Origin: Bacteroidales bacterium
Lineage (GTDB): Bacteria > Bacteroidota > Bacteroidia > Bacteroidales > UBA932
Direction of reading: 5' to 3'
Assembly (NCBI GenBank): GCA_024689985.1
Contig: JAILCZ010000075.1
Coordinates: 1 to 48,880, forward strand
DNA length: 48,880 bases
In this document: in pieces, positions 47,425-48,880 of the stretch
How the letters are laid out: the number at the start of each line of letters is the position of its first letter
Position numbering within the stretch: the stretch's first letter is position 1
Program-made: the position numbers and the translations under genes
The notes under the pieces: generated by a model
What the model was told of the DNA's origin: nothing
Seen by the model: the letters and a program-made list of their open reading frames with translations, nothing else
The model's database searches: none

Positions 47425-48880
47425 ATGGAACATTATTTTTCACGATTACAGAATGCGATTCGCAAGTATTGGGAAAGACCGGCAGTGGCGAATTACAATG
47501 GTGAGGTCCTTACTTACGCTCAGCTCGCTGAGAACATCAAGCGTTTCCATCTGCTGTTCGAGAAGGCCGGAATAGTCAAGGGAGACAAGATTTCCATCTG
47601 CGGAAAGAATTCAGCAAGATGGGGAGTGACCTTCCTTTCCGTAAACACTTACGAGACAGTTGCCGTGCCGATTCTGGCGGATTTCCATCCTGACAGCGTG
47701 AACTATCTCGTAGACCATTCCGAGAGCGTCCTGCTCTTTACCGACAAGGAAATATTCGAGAAACTCGACCTCGAAAAGATGCCGCGTCTCAAGGGCGTCA
47801 TCGACAATACATCATACAAACTCCTTTTCTGCCGTGACGAGGCCCTCCAGACTGCTATGGTATTCCTGGACGAGGCTTTCAAGACGGCATACCCTGACGG
47901 AGTGAAGCCGGAGGACATCGTCTTCAACACCGACAATGACAAGGACCTTGCCCTGATCAACTATACTTCAGGATCAACGGGAACGCCTAAGGGCGTGATG
48001 CTCAGGTACGAGTGCCTCAGCGCCACTATCGACTTCGGTCAGCGCTACATTCCTTCGAATTCCGAATATACTATGGTTTCGATGCTTCCTATGGCGCATA
48101 TGTACGGACTCACCTATGAGTTCCTCTATCCTCTGTGCAACGGAACGTCAATCCATTTCCTCGGCAAGACTCCTTCTCCGTCCCTTCTTCTCAAGGCTAT
48201 GAAGGATGTCAAGCCATACCTTCTCATCACGGTGCCTCTAGTGCTGGAGAAGATCTACAAGTCTTCCCTCAAGCCGGCTCTCGAGAAGCCTGTCGTGAAG
48301 TTCCTCCTGAAAGTGCCGGGACTCAACAAGGCTCTCTACAAGAAGATGCGCGAGGCTATGATCAACGCCCTCGGAGGCAATATCCAGATGCTCATCGCCG
48401 GCGGTGCCGCCCTCAATCCGGAGGCTGAGGCCTGCTTCAAGAAGATGGGTCTTCCTTATACGGTAGGATACGGTATGACAGAGGCTGCTCCTCTGCTCGC
48501 ATATCAGGACTGCCGATACTATGTGCCTGGCAGCTGCGGTGTCGCGGTTGACTGCGCCGAGGTCAGAATCGATTCTGACGATCCTCAGCACAAGGTCGGA
48601 GAAATCCAGGCGAAGGGAGTGAACATCTGCTCCGGATATTTCAAGAACGAAGAAGCGACGAAGGCTGCCTTCACCGAGGACGGTTTCCTCCGTACCGGCG
48701 ACCTCGGTATCATTGACGCTGACGGCAACATCTTCATCAAGGGCCGCAGCAAGTCTATGATCCTTTCTTCAAATGGACAGAACATCTATCCTGAGGAAAT
48801 CGAGGCCGTGGTCAACAATCAGCCTTATGTCATCGAGTCAGTGGTCGTTTCGCGCGACGGAAAGCTCGTTGCCCTCGTCT
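47425..48880 (+). CDS. Long-chain acyl-CoA synthetase (AMP-binding), 3'-truncated by the window
   Basis: An adenylate-forming enzyme that activates fatty acids with ATP and CoA. About 485 residues are present; full members have ~550-600. The P-loop-like motif YTSGSTGTPKG (180-190), MLPMAHMYGLTYEF, the VGYGMTEAAP motif (A5 region) and the FLRTGDLGIIDADG motif (A7) followed by IKGRSKSMI (A8) are in order, and NGQNIYPEEIE begins the C-terminal subdomain. The ATG at 47425 precedes a normal N-terminus (MEHYFSRLQNAIRKYWERPA). The catalytic A10 Lys lies outside. It is divergent from the HAD gene. Confidence 0.93.
   Translation, partial: MEHYFSRLQNAIRKYWERPAVANYNGEVLTYAQLAENIKRFHLLFEKAGIVKGDKISICGKNSARWGVTFLSVNTYETVAVPILADFHPDSVNYLVDHSESVLLFTDKEIFEKLDLEKMPRLKGVIDNTSYKLLFCRDEALQTAMVFLDEAFKTAYPDGVKPEDIVFNTDNDKDLALINYTSGSTGTPKGVMLRYECLSATIDFGQRYIPSNSEYTMVSMLPMAHMYGLTYEFLYPLCNGTSIHFLGKTPSPSLLLKAMKDVKPYLLITVPLVLEKIYKSSLKPALEKPVVKFLLKVPGLNKALYKKMREAMINALGGNIQMLIAGGAALNPEAEACFKKMGLPYTVGYGMTEAAPLLAYQDCRYYVPGSCGVAVDCAEVRIDSDDPQHKVGEIQAKGVNICSGYFKNEEATKAAFTEDGFLRTGDLGIIDADGNIFIKGRSKSMILSSNGQNIYPEEIEAVVNNQPYVIESVVVSRDGKLVALV

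Noticed and set aside
1-48880. Defence island, CRISPR array, prophage or insertion sequence
   Set aside because: No repeat array, transposase, integrase, tRNA-linked integration site or cluster of unknown short genes is visible. Almost every gene belongs to a core family.

Overview
The window looks like chromosomal core sequence from a member of the Bacteroidota, most likely the order Bacteroidales. The evidence is a complete six-gene Na+-NQR operon, a fimbrillin-type lipoprotein, an OmpA-family porin, MurQ next to a BadF-type amino-sugar kinase, start codons preceded by A/T-rich sequence instead of Shine-Dalgarno motifs, and repeated TAnnTTTG boxes (the Bacteroidota -7 promoter element) in intergenic gaps. 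Base composition is about half GC by eye. I cannot assign a genus. I see no rRNA, tRNA, CRISPR array, insertion sequence, prophage or integron. No gene-free stretch exceeds 300 bases; the longest is the 288-base gap before rpsA.

Layout. 1-182 (-): start of an RluA-type pseudouridine synthase. 323-3753 (+): dnaK, then an iron/cobalamin-type ABC permease and an unusually compact ATPase. 3787-7859 (+): uvrA and waaA (Kdo transferase). 7856-9688 (-): a two-module fimbrillin-like lipoprotein. 9863-15686 (-): nqrABCDEF, closed by a strong terminator. 15751-18120 (+): a PcrA/UvrD helicase, separated by a bidirectional terminator from 18301-19749 (-), a tryptophanase/tyrosine phenol-lyase family enzyme whose ring-recognition residues look like tyrosine phenol-lyase. 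19853-20950 (-): an uncharacterised lipoprotein. 21073-27086 (-): a tight four-gene envelope operon (MsbA-like exporter, VanZ protein, split-amidase protein, CMP-sugar synthetase). 27142-28158 (-): an M28-like protein with a degenerate active site, divergent from 28229-31041 (+), a TPR protein and a metallo-beta-lactamase-fold hydrolase. 31116-33437 (+): amino-sugar kinase, murQ, recR. 33442-34389 (-): corA. 34678-41741 (+): rpsA, RNase Z, a glucosaminidase with LysM-like repeats, mltG and a Rel/SpoT homologue. 41738-43909 (-): uvrB. 44068-46480 (+): ompA-like gene and purT. 46484-47323 (-): HAD hydrolase. 47425-48880 (+): acyl-CoA synthetase, cut by the window end.

Themes. Most genes are housekeeping: protein folding, nucleotide excision repair (uvrA, uvrB, pcrA, with recR), respiration (NQR), translation (rpsA, RNase Z, RluA type), stringent response and purine synthesis. 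A second theme is envelope construction and turnover: waaA, MsbA-like exporter, CMP-sugar synthetase, amidase-like protein, glucosaminidase, MltG, MurQ with its kinase, and OmpA.

I did not find a clearly new multi-gene system. The points most worth a second look are the tyrosine phenol-lyase-like enzyme with Leu replacing a cofactor-binding Arg, the four-gene envelope operon, two perfect palindromes over divergent promoters, candidate leaderless mRNAs (rluA-type gene, pcrA, uvrB, possibly the glucosaminidase), terminator hairpins fused to the next promoter, and a Rel homologue whose hydrolase HD motif is degenerate.
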